Origin: an uncultured Coriobacteriaceae bacterium
GTDB taxonomy: Bacteria > Actinomycetota > Coriobacteriia > Coriobacteriales > QAMH01
Assembly: GCA_900556425.1 (NCBI GenBank)
Contig: USOR01000016.1
Span: forward strand, 1-11,925
Length of the DNA stretch: 11,925 nucleotides
Direction of reading: 5' to 3'
Positions 5,256-11,075 of the stretch are shown here, piece by piece (within the stretch, counting starts at the first letter, position 1; each line of letters starts with the position of its first letter). The position numbers and the translations under genes were made by a program. The notes under the pieces are model-generated. The model searched no databases. It was not told the DNA's origin and saw only the letters and a list, made by a program, of their open reading frames with translations.

Positions 5256-6131
5256 ATGGCATACAGCGCGGACATTCAGAAGATTCTTCTGCGTATCCAG
5301 CAGAGCGAGATGACGGAAGCCGCCGCCTATCATGCGATGGCCGATGCCATCAAGGACGAGCATAATCGCGAGGCGCTCGCCAGAGTCGCCGACGAGATTG
5401 CAAGTCAGGCCAAGGCACTCGAGACCTACACCAACAAGCAACTTGCCGCAGACGAGCACAAGGTCAAACGCTACGCGCGTATGGCCCGCATCTTCGGCTT
5501 CACCTTCGCCGCCAAGCTCATGGATCGGCGCAAGGTCAAGTTCGTCAACCACTCCAAGAGGCTATTGAGCGAAATGCCCGAGGTCGAGAAGATGCAGGCA
5601 GACGAGCAGAAACGCGACGATGAGCTCTTTGCGCTGCTCAACGAGAAGCGTCTTTCCTACGTCGGTGCGATGATCCTTGGCATGAACGACGCCATCGTCG
5701 AGATAACCGGCACGCTCGCCGGTCTCACGCTCGCCATGCAGAACACGCGCCTCATTGCGCTCTCCGGCCTCATCACCGGCGTTGCGGCGACGCTTTCCAT
5801 GGCCGCGAGCGAGTATCTGGCCGAGCGCAGCGACGGCAAGGGCGATGCGGCCAAGTCGGGCCTCATGACGGGCGGGGCGTACTTCATCACCGTCGTCATA
5901 TTGCTGCTGCCCTACCTTATTCTCGATGACAAGATGTATCTGCTGGCCATGGGCATCATGCTCGTTCTCGTGGTGCTGATTCTGGCAGGCTTCAATTTCT
6001 ATACCTCCGTTGCGCGTGATGTGTCGTTTGGCAAAAACTTTGGGCAGATGTGCGCGATTTCCCTTGGTGTCGCGGCGCTGTCCTTCGTTTTGGGATACGC
6101 TGTTCGCACATTCCTTGGCGTCGACGTCTAG
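5256..6131 (+). CDS. Ferritin-like domain / VIT1-CCC1 family iron-manganese transporter
   Basis: A 291-residue membrane protein. Residues about 1-135 form an all-helical ferritin/rubrerythrin-like cytoplasmic domain (E18, E21, Y25, H26, E35, H36, E47). Residues about 136-291 form the VIT1/CCC1 transporter with five likely membrane helices, near 142-163, 168-188, 206-223, 227-249 and 265-287. Strong landmarks are GMNDAIVEITGTLAGLTLAM (142-161), NTRLIALSGLITGVAATLSM (163-182), AASEYL and YAVRTFLGVDV at the C-terminus. Family members move Fe(II) or Mn(II) out of the cytoplasm, with the ferritin-like part thought to sense or collect metal. The histidines I expect in the second and fourth helices of that part seem absent (Q51 and R120 instead). 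The ATG at 5256 has GGGAGGAG upstream. The CoA-ligase gene follows after 20 nt, likely on the same transcript. Confidence 0.88.
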   Translation: MAYSADIQKILLRIQQSEMTEAAAYHAMADAIKDEHNREALARVADEIASQAKALETYTNKQLAADEHKVKRYARMARIFGFTFAAKLMDRRKVKFVNHSKRLLSEMPEVEKMQADEQKRDDELFALLNEKRLSYVGAMILGMNDAIVEITGTLAGLTLAMQNTRLIALSGLITGVAATLSMAASEYLAERSDGKGDAAKSGLMTGGAYFITVVILLLPYLILDDKMYLLAMGIMLVLVVLILAGFNFYTSVARDVSFGKNFGQMCAISLGVAALSFVLGYAVRTFLGVDV

Positions 6132-6151
6132 TTTGAAAGGTTTTACGCACC

Positions 6152-7390
6152 ATGCACATGACCGAAGAGCAATTTGACATCATCAAGGCCCAGCTCAAGA
6201 AGCTCGTTGCAATCCCCGATGGCTTCTATGCAAAGAAATTCGCGGGTATCGACATCGACGCGATTAAGGACCAAAGCGATTTCGAGAAGCTTCCCTTCAC
6301 CGATAAGGGCGATTTACGCGAGGCCTATCCGCTCGGAATCGCCGCCGTTCCGCCCGAGCAAATCGTGCGCATTCACAGCTCTTCGGGTACGACGGGCACG
6401 CCTGTCATCATTCCCTACACCAAGAAGGATGTCGAGGACTGGGCGATTCAATTTGCGCGTTGCTACGAGTATGCAGGCGTCACGAAGGAAGACCGTGTGC
6501 ACATCACGCCGGGTTACGGCCTGTGGACTGCCGGCATCGGCTTCCAGCTTGGCTGTGAGCTGCTTGGCGCCATGGCGATTCCCATGGGTCCGGGCAACAC
6601 CGACAAGCAACTCAAGATGATGATGGATCTCGAGAGTACGGTGCTTTGCGCGACGAGCTCATATGCGCTGCGCCTTGCCGAGGAAATCGCCAAGCGCGGC
6701 ATCGGTGACCAAATCAAGCTGCGCAAGGGCATCATCGGCTCGGAGCGCTGGGGCGAGAAGATGCGTCGTCGTATCGCTAACGAGCTCGGTGTCGAGCTCT
6801 ACGATATCTATGGTCTCACCGAGGTCTACGGTCCAGGTATCGGCATCAACTGCCAGGCCGATAGCGCCGTGCATATCTGGAGCGACTACGTCTACCTCGA
6901 GATTATCGATCCCGTTACGGGAGAGCCCGTTCCCGACGGCGAGCCGGGAGAGATCGTGCTCACGACGCTGCAAAAAGAGGGCGCGCCGCTCATCCGCTTC
7001 CGTACGCATGACCTCTCGCGTATCGTGCCGGGCGATTGCGCCTGCGGGCACAACGAGCACCCGCGCATCGACATCATCACTGGCCGCACTGACGACATGG
7101 TCAAGGTGCATGGCGTCAACATGTTCCCCGCACAAATCGAGGAGGTCATCGCTTCGGTTGACGGCGCGAGTAGCGAGTACCAAATGATGATCGACCATCT
7201 TAACGGCAAGGACATCGCCACGCTCTTTGTCGAGGTCGAGCCCAGTGCCAACAAGTACAACATGGAAGAGACCATCGCGACGGAGTTCAAGAACCGCATC
7301 GGCTTTACGCCGCAGGTCAAACCCGTCGACATCGAGGATTTGCCGCGCAGCGAGAAGAAGACGACGCGCATCTTCGATAACAGGTACTAA
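6152..7390 (+). CDS. paaK: Phenylacetate-CoA ligase family protein (PaaK-like, AMP-forming)
   Basis: A 412-residue adenylate-forming enzyme that should activate an aryl-acetic or similar acid with ATP and CoA in the cytoplasm. Visible motifs are the ATP-binding loop SSSGTTGTP (76-84), YGLTE (220-224), RTHDLSR (284-290), the hinge region TGRTDDMVKVHGVNMFP (310-326) and the C-terminal lysine region RSEKKTTRI (399-407). CACGHNEHPR (296-305) matches the Cys-rich turn usual in this family. It is somewhat short at the N-terminus compared with typical PaaK (about 430 residues). The ATG at 6152 follows a weak GAAAGG at 6135-6140; the ATG at 6158 is equally possible. No paa oxygenase genes are present, so an anaerobic role is likely, for instance in Phe, Tyr or Trp acid metabolism. 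The exact substrate is not readable from sequence. Confidence 0.87.
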   Translation: MHMTEEQFDIIKAQLKKLVAIPDGFYAKKFAGIDIDAIKDQSDFEKLPFTDKGDLREAYPLGIAAVPPEQIVRIHSSSGTTGTPVIIPYTKKDVEDWAIQFARCYEYAGVTKEDRVHITPGYGLWTAGIGFQLGCELLGAMAIPMGPGNTDKQLKMMMDLESTVLCATSSYALRLAEEIAKRGIGDQIKLRKGIIGSERWGEKMRRRIANELGVELYDIYGLTEVYGPGIGINCQADSAVHIWSDYVYLEIIDPVTGEPVPDGEPGEIVLTTLQKEGAPLIRFRTHDLSRIVPGDCACGHNEHPRIDIITGRTDDMVKVHGVNMFPAQIEEVIASVDGASSEYQMMIDHLNGKDIATLFVEVEPSANKYNMEETIATEFKNRIGFTPQVKPVDIEDLPRSEKKTTRIFDNRY

Positions 7391-7392
7391 AG

Positions 7393-7425
7393 CCAGACAA
7401 ACCTCGCCGGGGCACTTTTGTCTGG
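7393..7425. terminator. Bidirectional terminator hairpin between convergent genes
   Basis: CCAGACAAA (7393-7401) pairs with TTTGTCTGG (7417-7425), a 9-bp stem with a 15-nt loop that has some inner pairing. A short TTT follows on the plus strand and CTTTAG on the minus strand. It begins 2 nt after the CoA-ligase stop and 20 nt from the end of the cyclo-ligase gene, so it can serve both. The T tails are short, so termination may be moderate. Confidence 0.6.
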
Positions 7426-7445
7426 TTTCGCGCCTGTGCCTGGCG

Positions 7446-8036
7446 CTATTTCTCTGCGGTGATGACGCGCGTGGGGGTAACGATGTAGTCGACGCGACAG
7501 TCGGTTGCCTCGCGTGGCACCTCGTCGACGATTTGCTCGTCGAATGCGATGCCAATCGTCATGCTCTCCGCGCTTAGATAGGGGAGGAAGCGGTCGTAGA
7601 ATCCGCCGCCCTGGCCCAGACGATTGCCGTGCTTGTCGAAGGCGATGCCTGGCACGAGTATGAGATCGATGTTTTCCGGCGGAACGTGCCGGGAGGAGTC
7701 GAGCTCCGTCACTATCTCCCGCGGTGTTTCGAGGACGCTCCAATCATCGTTCATGTCAAAGGCGAAGAATGACATGTTCGTCTCGGAGCGGACGAGGGGA
7801 AAGGCGATGACGGGGCGCTGGTCAAACAGGAACAGCTTTTCCCGATTTGAGACAAATCGTGCCTCTGACCCGGTGGGATAGTAGACGGCGATGCATTTCG
7901 CATGCCTGAGGGCTGGAAGATTGAAAAGCCTATCTTCTAATGCTGCCTCATACGTTTTGCGAACATCAGCTGCGATCGAACCACGTTTGGCGCGCATGCT
8001 TTCTCGCAGCGCAGCCTTTTCTTCTGCAGTATTCAT
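7446..8036 (-). CDS. 5-formyltetrahydrofolate cyclo-ligase
   Basis: A 196-residue cytoplasmic enzyme that converts 5-formyl-THF to 5,10-methenyl-THF using ATP, returning stored folate to one-carbon metabolism. E. coli calls this gene fau or ygfA. The N-terminal KAALRESMRAKR (8-18) is the usual Lys/Arg nucleotide-binding start. The signature DLILVPGIAFDKHGNRLGQG (124-143) followed by GGFYDRFL (144-151) contains the ATP/folate loop. The length is normal. The ATG at 8036 has no Shine-Dalgarno in the preceding 25 nt, but TATATT lies 5 nt upstream, which suggests a leaderless message. The gene is divergent from aspartate kinase across 78 bp and convergent with the CoA-ligase gene. Function is secure from motifs. 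Confidence 0.92.
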   Translation of the reverse strand: MNTAEEKAALRESMRAKRGSIAADVRKTYEAALEDRLFNLPALRHAKCIAVYYPTGSEARFVSNREKLFLFDQRPVIAFPLVRSETNMSFFAFDMNDDWSVLETPREIVTELDSSRHVPPENIDLILVPGIAFDKHGNRLGQGGGFYDRFLPYLSAESMTIGIAFDEQIVDEVPREATDCRVDYIVTPTRVITAEK

Positions 8037-8040
8037 GGCG

Positions 8041-8046
8041 AATATA
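8041..8046 (-). promoter_or_regulatory. Candidate -10 box for a leaderless cyclo-ligase transcript
   Basis: The minus strand reads TATATT here, ending 4 nt before the ATG at 8036. A normal start point 6-7 nt downstream of a -10 box would fall on or next to the first base of the ATG. The -35 region is weak (TTCTCA or similar). Confidence 0.4.
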
Positions 8047-8079
8047 GTACCAAAAGTATGCAGAAGTGAGAAATCGAGC

Positions 8080-8107
8080 CTGATACGCGGGGATTATTTG
8101 CTACCAT
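8080..8107 (+). promoter_or_regulatory. Candidate promoter for a leaderless aspartate kinase transcript
   Basis: CTGATA (8080-8085) and TACCAT (8102-8107) are 16 nt apart, and TACCAT ends 7 nt before the ATG at 8115. No Shine-Dalgarno lies in that gap (TCCGAGC). The predicted start of transcription therefore coincides with the start codon. I see no attenuator or lysine riboswitch in the 78-bp intergenic segment, which is too short for one. Confidence 0.4.
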
Positions 8108-8114
8108 TCCGAGC

Positions 8115-9395
8115 ATGTCTGTAGTTGTTGCAAAATTCGGCGGAACTTCCGTCGCGAACCCTGAGCGCATCAGGAGCGTTGCCCAGCGCATCGTCAGCCG
8201 CAAGCGTGCTGGCGATAGCGTCGTTGCCGTCGTGTCTGCCATGGGCAAGACGACCGACGACCTCGTGGCGCTTGCCAGCTCCATCTCCGAGTCGCCCGAC
8301 CCGCGCGAGATGGACACGCTGCTCTCCACGGGCGAGATGGTCTCGATGTCGCTTTTGGCCATGGCCGTCGCCGAGCTTGGCGAGGAGGCCATTATCCTCT
8401 CCGGTCGTCAGATCGGCCTCATCACCGATAGCGTGCATGGCAAGGCGTCGATTCGCGAGATTCACGCCGACCGTATCCGCGTGGCGCTTTCCGAAGGCCG
8501 CATCGTCATCGTTGCTGGCTTCCAGGGTATCGATGCTGCCGGCGATATCACGACGCTCGGTCGTGGCGGCTCGGACACCACGGCGGTCGCCATCGCAGCA
8601 GGCATCAAGGCAGACGTTTGCGAGATTTACACGGACGTTGCCGGCGTTTACACGGCCGATCCGCGCATCGTTCCGCGTGCCTGCAAGATTGACCAGATCA
8701 GCTACGAAGAGATGCTCGAGATGGCTGCGGGCGGTGCGGGCGTGTTGCACAAGCGCTGCATCGAGTTCGCGCGTAATTTTGGCGTGGTGATACATTGCCG
8801 CTCGTCATTCAGCGATGAGCCGGGCACGATAGTGAAGGAGTATGACCCCACTATGGAAAAGGCTATTGTCAGCGGCGTCGCACACGACCTTTCGGAAGCC
8901 AAGTTCACGATTCGTGACGTGCCTGACACCACGGGTGTAGCCGCCAGGGTCTTTGGGGCCATGGCCGACGCCAATCTCGGTGTCGACATGATCATTCAGA
9001 ACCTTTCCGAGAACGGGCACACTGACATTACCTTCACGAGTCCGCGCGCTGATATCGAGAAGACGACCGAGGTCATGGATCGCATCGTGCGCGAGCTCGG
9101 CGCACGCGAGCTTCTCATTACCGAGGAAGTCGCGAAGGTTTCCATCATCGGTGCGGGCATGAAGGTCAACTCGGGTGTTGCGGCACAGATGTTCCGCACG
9201 CTTGCCGAGGGCGGCATCAACATCACGATGATTTCGACCTCTGACATCCGCACGAGCGTTGTCATTCCGGCCGAGAGCGCCGAGGAAGCGGTGCGCTTGC
9301 TGCACACGGCGTTCGGTCTCGACGGCGCCAAGGTGTTCGAGGAGACGCAGCTCTCTGCCGAGGAGCTTGCCGCCAAAGCCAAGAAGGGCCGCTAG
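8115..9395 (+). CDS. lysC: Aspartate kinase with two ACT domains
   Basis: A 426-residue enzyme that phosphorylates L-aspartate with ATP, the first step toward lysine/diaminopimelate, threonine and methionine. The kinase domain covers about 1-245: KFGGTSV (7-13), STGE (71-74), GFQG (135-138), TTLGRGGSDTTA (147-158) and DVAGVYTADPR (174-184). Two ACT domains follow at about 262-330 and 341-410, including IIQNLSENGHTDITFT (293-308) and the KVSIIGAGM block (341-349), so feedback inhibition by end-product amino acids is expected. Length and layout match the monofunctional class of Corynebacterium and Bacillus. MSVVVAKFGG is the expected N-terminus although there is no ribosome site, so translation may be leaderless. 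An internal ATG at 8853 with AAGGAG upstream probably makes a separate beta subunit. The gene overlaps the stop of the convergent DUF5648 gene. Confidence 0.94.
   Translation: MSVVVAKFGGTSVANPERIRSVAQRIVSRKRAGDSVVAVVSAMGKTTDDLVALASSISESPDPREMDTLLSTGEMVSMSLLAMAVAELGEEAIILSGRQIGLITDSVHGKASIREIHADRIRVALSEGRIVIVAGFQGIDAAGDITTLGRGGSDTTAVAIAAGIKADVCEIYTDVAGVYTADPRIVPRACKIDQISYEEMLEMAAGGAGVLHKRCIEFARNFGVVIHCRSSFSDEPGTIVKEYDPTMEKAIVSGVAHDLSEAKFTIRDVPDTTGVAARVFGAMADANLGVDMIIQNLSENGHTDITFTSPRADIEKTTEVMDRIVRELGARELLITEEVAKVSIIGAGMKVNSGVAAQMFRTLAEGGINITMISTSDIRTSVVIPAESAEEAVRLLHTAFGLDGAKVFEETQLSAEELAAKAKKGR
8853..9395 (+). CDS. Probable in-frame beta (regulatory) subunit of aspartate kinase from an internal start
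   Basis: Residue 247 of the kinase is an ATG preceded by AAGGAG (8835-8840), with a 12-nt spacer. Translation from here would give 180 residues, MEKAIVSGVAHDLSEAK onward, containing just the two ACT domains. Known: in Corynebacterium glutamicum and Bacillus subtilis aspartate kinases, an in-frame internal start makes a beta subunit of about this length, beginning at the equivalent place, and the enzyme is an alpha2beta2 complex. The spacer is longer than ideal, and an out-of-frame ATG at 8842 lies between. This is a prediction and not a separate locus. Confidence 0.45.
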   Translation: MEKAIVSGVAHDLSEAKFTIRDVPDTTGVAARVFGAMADANLGVDMIIQNLSENGHTDITFTSPRADIEKTTEVMDRIVRELGARELLITEEVAKVSIIGAGMKVNSGVAAQMFRTLAEGGINITMISTSDIRTSVVIPAESAEEAVRLLHTAFGLDGAKVFEETQLSAEELAAKAKKGR

Positions 9396-10888
9396 CACAC
9401 GGCTGACAGGATCGCGTTCCTCAGGTCCCAGATGCGTCCATCGCCGTAGGAGTAGTGCGTCGCGACGGCGTAGATGCAGTCGCCTTCGACGCCTCCGAGT
9501 ACGTTGAGAGCACCGCCGTAGTTAGCGCCCCAAATCCAGCCTTCCTTGTAATAGCGGTGATCGCGGAAGGCATCTGCGAACAGGTCGCGATTAGGGCCGC
9601 CATAGCGCAGGTACTCGTCGATGGTGATCCAGAGCTCGGCAAGCTCCAGGGGCGTGATGTCGGTGTAATGCCCACGATTCATGCGTATCTCGACACCGCT
9701 ATCGCCTGCGATCTTGTCCATGTACCAGCGGCCATAACGGTTGTACAGCGAGCTATAGCCCGTATTGCTCGAATAGTAGATCGTCTCGTTGATCGTGTTG
9801 CGTGCGCCCCAAATGCCGGGCGCGTCGTTCATGCAGAGTGATGCGATGTAAGGGCCCTTGATTGACGATGCGCTGTAGTAGTCCTTGCCTGCGTTATAGG
9901 AGATGCAGGCGCCGGTGTTGTGGTTAATCGCGACGAAGGCCACATCCCCATTCCACATGTGATATTCCCACGTCCCGCACTGATCCATGTTGATTTGACC
10001 ATATGTCGAAAAGCCCCAGTCGGGTCTTCCCGCGACCAGACAGCGAAGGTTCGCGGTGTTGATGCCCGGCCCGTCCTCGTGTACGGGAAGCGCGGCAGCA
10101 TACCAGCTCACGCCTTCGGAATGCCATCCGGCACCCGTGAGCATCTGGTCCTCTTCGGGCCAGATGGTGAAGTTGTGCGTACCCGTCCATGCGTTGGGGT
10201 TGTACTGGCGATAGACGGGAATCGCCTCGTCAACGGCAGAGTAGTGGCTGATGCCCTCAAAGCGCCACTCGTGTTCGACAAGATTGTCGCGCTCGATGAC
10301 GGAGAGCGTGTAGTGGCGATCGCCCGCATAGGGGTTATACAGGCGAAACACCGGCAGGTCGGAGAAGAGCGGCACCATCCAGCCGACGCCTTCGTAGACC
10401 CAACCGATGCTGCAGATGCTATCGCGCTCCGCACAGTCCGTGGTGTAGAAATGCTCGCTCGTCTGCGCATTGTAGATGCGGTACAGCGGCACGGTCTCCT
10501 CCGACTGAGTGAGCGGCTGCTCGGACTCGGGGCCAGGCTCAGGTTCAGGCTCCGGAGCAGGCTGCTCGCCGATGACGATGTCGACTGACTCAAGACCCGA
10601 TGGCGCCGAATCATCCTGCGCGAGGATGATATCGATGACAGGCGCCGCGCCTGTGTCAGCTGATGGGGACGCATCCACTTCGAGAGTCTCGAGAGTGGCA
10701 TCGCTGCCTGATGGTTCTTCTGCGGCGTATGCGGATCTTGCGAGAGAGGCCATCGTGATAAGCACGGCCAGCATGAGGGCAACCGCAATAAGGGTAGTCC
10801 GCAAGATGCGCCAATCAGCGTGCTTGGCCTGCTGCGTCGAGGCATACGGGCCAGAATCTTGTTGGAATGTGTCTACAAGTCGTTGCAT
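9392..10888 (-). CDS. Secreted or membrane-anchored DUF5648-repeat protein
   Basis: About 498 residues. After a 30-residue cytoplasmic N-terminus comes one hydrophobic segment (about 31-50), then ARSAYA-AEE, a good signal peptidase site near 55. Residues about 56-130 are an acidic Ser/Pro/Glu linker with EPEPEPEPGP. Three tandem DUF5648-type repeats follow at about 134-173, 179-217 and 224-264, each with Y-R-x-YN, an H-Y/F-T strand and a GW...EGV end. Such repeats occur on surface proteins and lysins and may bind the cell wall. The rest (about 275-498) is rich in Tyr, Trp, Asn and Gly and matches no family I recognise. I chose the ATG at 10888 (AGGGAG at plus 10899-10904, 10-nt spacer). The open frame reaches 11098 but would put 70 residues before the signal and overlap the next gene. 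The stop overlaps that of aspartate kinase. Confidence 0.75.
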   Translation of the reverse strand: MQRLVDTFQQDSGPYASTQQAKHADWRILRTTLIAVALMLAVLITMASLARSAYAAEEPSGSDATLETLEVDASPSADTGAAPVIDIILAQDDSAPSGLESVDIVIGEQPAPEPEPEPGPESEQPLTQSEETVPLYRIYNAQTSEHFYTTDCAERDSICSIGWVYEGVGWMVPLFSDLPVFRLYNPYAGDRHYTLSVIERDNLVEHEWRFEGISHYSAVDEAIPVYRQYNPNAWTGTHNFTIWPEEDQMLTGAGWHSEGVSWYAAALPVHEDGPGINTANLRCLVAGRPDWGFSTYGQINMDQCGTWEYHMWNGDVAFVAINHNTGACISYNAGKDYYSASSIKGPYIASLCMNDAPGIWGARNTINETIYYSSNTGYSSLYNRYGRWYMDKIAGDSGVEIRMNRGHYTDITPLELAELWITIDEYLRYGGPNRDLFADAFRDHRYYKEGWIWGANYGGALNVLGGVEGDCIYAVATHYSYGDGRIWDLRNAILSAVC

Positions 10889-10925
10889 GCTGCGTTTTCT
10901 CCCTACCAGGCGTGCGTGCTCGTAA

Positions 10926-10931
10926 ACTATA
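10926..10931 (-). promoter_or_regulatory. Candidate -10 box of the DUF5648-repeat gene
   Basis: The minus strand reads TATAGT, about 38 nt upstream of the ATG at 10888, predicting a leader of about 30 nt that includes AGGGAG. No clear -35 hexamer is found. Its position inside the longer open frame also argues for the start at 10888. Confidence 0.4.
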
Positions 10932-11020
10932 TCAGGCTCGTAGACTTCGTTGGCGCGGGATTGCCTGCGCGTCGTGACATGTAGATGTGCGGTGGCAAGA
11001 GAATGCGGTATGCGGCGTAT

Positions 11021-11026
11021 TACAAT
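11021..11026 (+). promoter_or_regulatory. Candidate -10 box of the FAD-dehydrogenase gene
   Basis: TACAAT lies about 50 nt before the ATG at 11076, with a second possible hexamer TACACT at 11030-11035. No good -35 is seen for either. Apart from the two divergent promoters, I see nothing in the 187-bp spacer 10889-11075. Confidence 0.3.
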
Positions 11027-11075
11027 GGCTACACTAGAAAGCGCGGCTAATGCCGTGACGGCAGGAGCATTATCG

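Noticed and set aside
6659..7555. Minus-strand open frame (298 codons) opposite the CoA-ligase gene
   Set aside because: It is antisense to a well-supported gene, spans the terminator hairpin and overlaps the cyclo-ligase gene in another frame.
8037..8114. Possible lysine riboswitch or leader peptide ahead of aspartate kinase
   Set aside because: The spacer is 78 bp and shared with a divergent promoter, which is too short for a lysine riboswitch; no small open frame with Lys or Thr runs is seen.
8094..8795. Minus-strand open frame (233 codons) opposite aspartate kinase
   Set aside because: It is a shadow of the kinase domain, with no homology or ribosome site.
10550..10700. Possible repeat array from the EPEPEPEPGP linker
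   Set aside because: It is a short low-complexity linker in a secreted protein, not a DNA repeat or CRISPR-like array.
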